Assembly (NCBI GenBank): GCA_030220185.1
Contig: JASPKZ010007798.1
Coordinates: 248,001-312,000 of the forward strand
Reading direction: 5' to 3'
Length of the DNA: 64,000 bases
Origin: Diploptera punctata
Taxonomy: Eukaryota; Arthropoda; Insecta; Blattodea; Blaberidae
A program made the position numbers and the translations under genes. Below, one piece after another: positions 62,996 through 64,000 of this stretch. A model generated the notes under the pieces. The model was not told the origin of the DNA. It saw only the letters and a program-made list of their open reading frames with translations, and did not search any database. Each line of letters opens with the position of its first letter. The stretch's first letter is position 1.

Positions 62996-63369
62996 ATAAA
63001 AAAGTTAAGGGTGTGGTCGGTTTGGTGCCTCTCACAATTCTACACGTACATTCTTATGCCACTGATAAAGTTAAAATTAAAAACAAAGGATTTGCCACAA
63101 ATACCATATCCTATGATTAATCGTATCCAGATCTACGTTAATTTCTACACATATAATATCCCAACATTACCTTTTGCTTTATTATCCTTGTCTTTAGTTT
63201 TACTTAATACATTACTTATCTTCGTCTAAAAGGGTTAACCACCTCGAATAACTCATATATTAATGTCCAGACGTAAATAATACAAAATTTGTACATCAAA
63301 CATAACTTGTTTATTGAGAAAGACGCCATGTTTAAACTGAATGAACCAGCCAATGCAATGGGTGCAGCG

Positions 63370-63490
63370 GTTTCGTCTGTCTGCAGCCTACTTTTACTTC
63401 GCTGCAATAGCTGCAAGTCCGCTAGAGCGCTTTATTGCCCGCTGAATGATATGCTGCAGATAAAGCGCTGGCCGCTGAATGCCCCCACAT
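63370..63490. repeat. AAAGCGC-rich repeat shared with 10850-10910
   Basis: AAAGCGCTGGCCGCTGAATG and CCCCCACATAT resemble AAGCGCTTCTGCAGCGCTTT, GCTGAATGCGCCCATAT at 10858-10900. Role unknown. Confidence 0.45.
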
Positions 63491-63494
63491 ATAT

Positions 63495-63819
63495 TCCATC
63501 CATCCATAGTAATTCTGCCCGAGGGCAGGTCTTTCACTGCAATCATAGTATTTTCATGCTATGCTTTGCAGCTTTAGTAGGGAACTATAGGTTTGGTAGC
63601 TTTCCGTTGTTTTCCACACCGGTGAAGGATGATAAGGATGAAGATGATGGCCGGATGTTTTTCGGGGACCGTTGGTCCCTAAGCTTCCTGGCATTTGTCT
63701 TACAGGTGAGGAAAAACTCCGATAAAAACCTCACCCAGGAGCCTGTCCCGACCGAGAATCGAACCCGGACCCGCTGCTTGACAATGCAGCACGCTACCCC
63801 GAGACCATAGCGGTGGACT
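63495..63819 (-). mobile_element. SINE-1, minus strand
   Basis: Complete element from head GTCCACCGCTATGGTCTCGG (right) to GGGCAGAATTACTATGGATG (left); CATATAT on both sides (63488-63494 and 63820-63826). Confidence 0.9.
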
Positions 63820-64000
63820 CATATATGTTAAGATAATTATTTTATTTGGCATTAGAGTGTCCATTGATTGGAAATATGGATGTATGAAAAATATTATGTC
63901 CGCGCAACTAGGAAGTACCGGGTTCTACAGTATCAGGGAGTTAGATAAAATGGAGACTTGTTGTCGTGATACTCATCACAGAGAATGATATTTTTGGGCT

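Noticed and set aside
1..64000. CRISPR arrays, operons, prophage or other prokaryotic systems
   Set aside because: The sequence is clearly nuclear eukaryotic; its repeats are transposons and microsatellites without spacer structure.

Overview
The window looks like repeat-rich arthropod nuclear DNA, most likely from a cockroach or a close relative (Blattodea). This is inferred from AT-rich spliced genes with long introns, dense non-LTR retrotransposons, tRNA-headed SINEs, mariner relics and a Helitron. The cockroach placement rests on recollection of similar SINE and LINE translations and could not be searched here. Nothing bacterial or CRISPR-like is present. Repeat family labels below (LINE-A, SINE-1, MITE-C and so on) are local names.

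Two host genes can be assembled exon by exon with consistent splice phases. On the plus strand, about 11.1-24.3 kb, lies a SELENOF (Sep15) homologue. It has four confident coding exons (16901-17019, 20006-20121, 21795-21904, 24190-24303) and a weaker first-exon candidate (11123-11146) behind two perfect CRE-type octamers. Cysteine stands where vertebrate SELENOF has selenocysteine. On the minus strand, 55992-33345, lies an acyl-CoA synthetase of the 4-coumarate-CoA ligase-like / luciferase-like group. Its seven exons (55785-55992, 51160-51517, 46710-46872, 44823-45098, 41969-42196, 35302-35467, 33345-33463) give 505 codons without a stop. The N-terminal exon was not found, and the C terminus lacks an SKL-type peroxisomal signal. 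The genes are convergent, with about 9 kb of repeats between them, and nothing suggests a shared function.

The rest is a layered transposon graveyard. (i) LINE-A is an AP-endonuclease/RT non-LTR family with a tetranucleotide 3' tail: 2.55 kb at 36413-38967 plus shorter copies at 283, 8584, 21133, 27936, 29238 and 57772. (ii) LINE-D has a (GATGAT)n tail: copies at 15201, 20605, 22228, 31795, 33800, 34642 and 58470. LINE-E to LINE-H pieces also occur. (iii) There are seven tRNA-headed SINE families, many with exact target-site duplications. (iv) DNA elements include four internally deleted mariner-like transposons, a Helitron-like element (23062-23794), MITE-C (8-9 bp duplications), MITE-R (TA sites, internal 64-bp minisatellite) and a hairpin-ended repeat, Hp. 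(v) Penelope-like 3' relics are often arranged as large foldbacks. Nested insertions allow several relative ages to be read directly.

Features that stand out are a perfect four-unit heat-shock element with no heat-shock gene nearby, a chimeric SINE inside one target-site duplication, MITE-R joined to a LINE inside one duplication, a duplicated SELENOF 3' UTR segment, and a 380-bp tandem duplication that postdates a LINE insertion.
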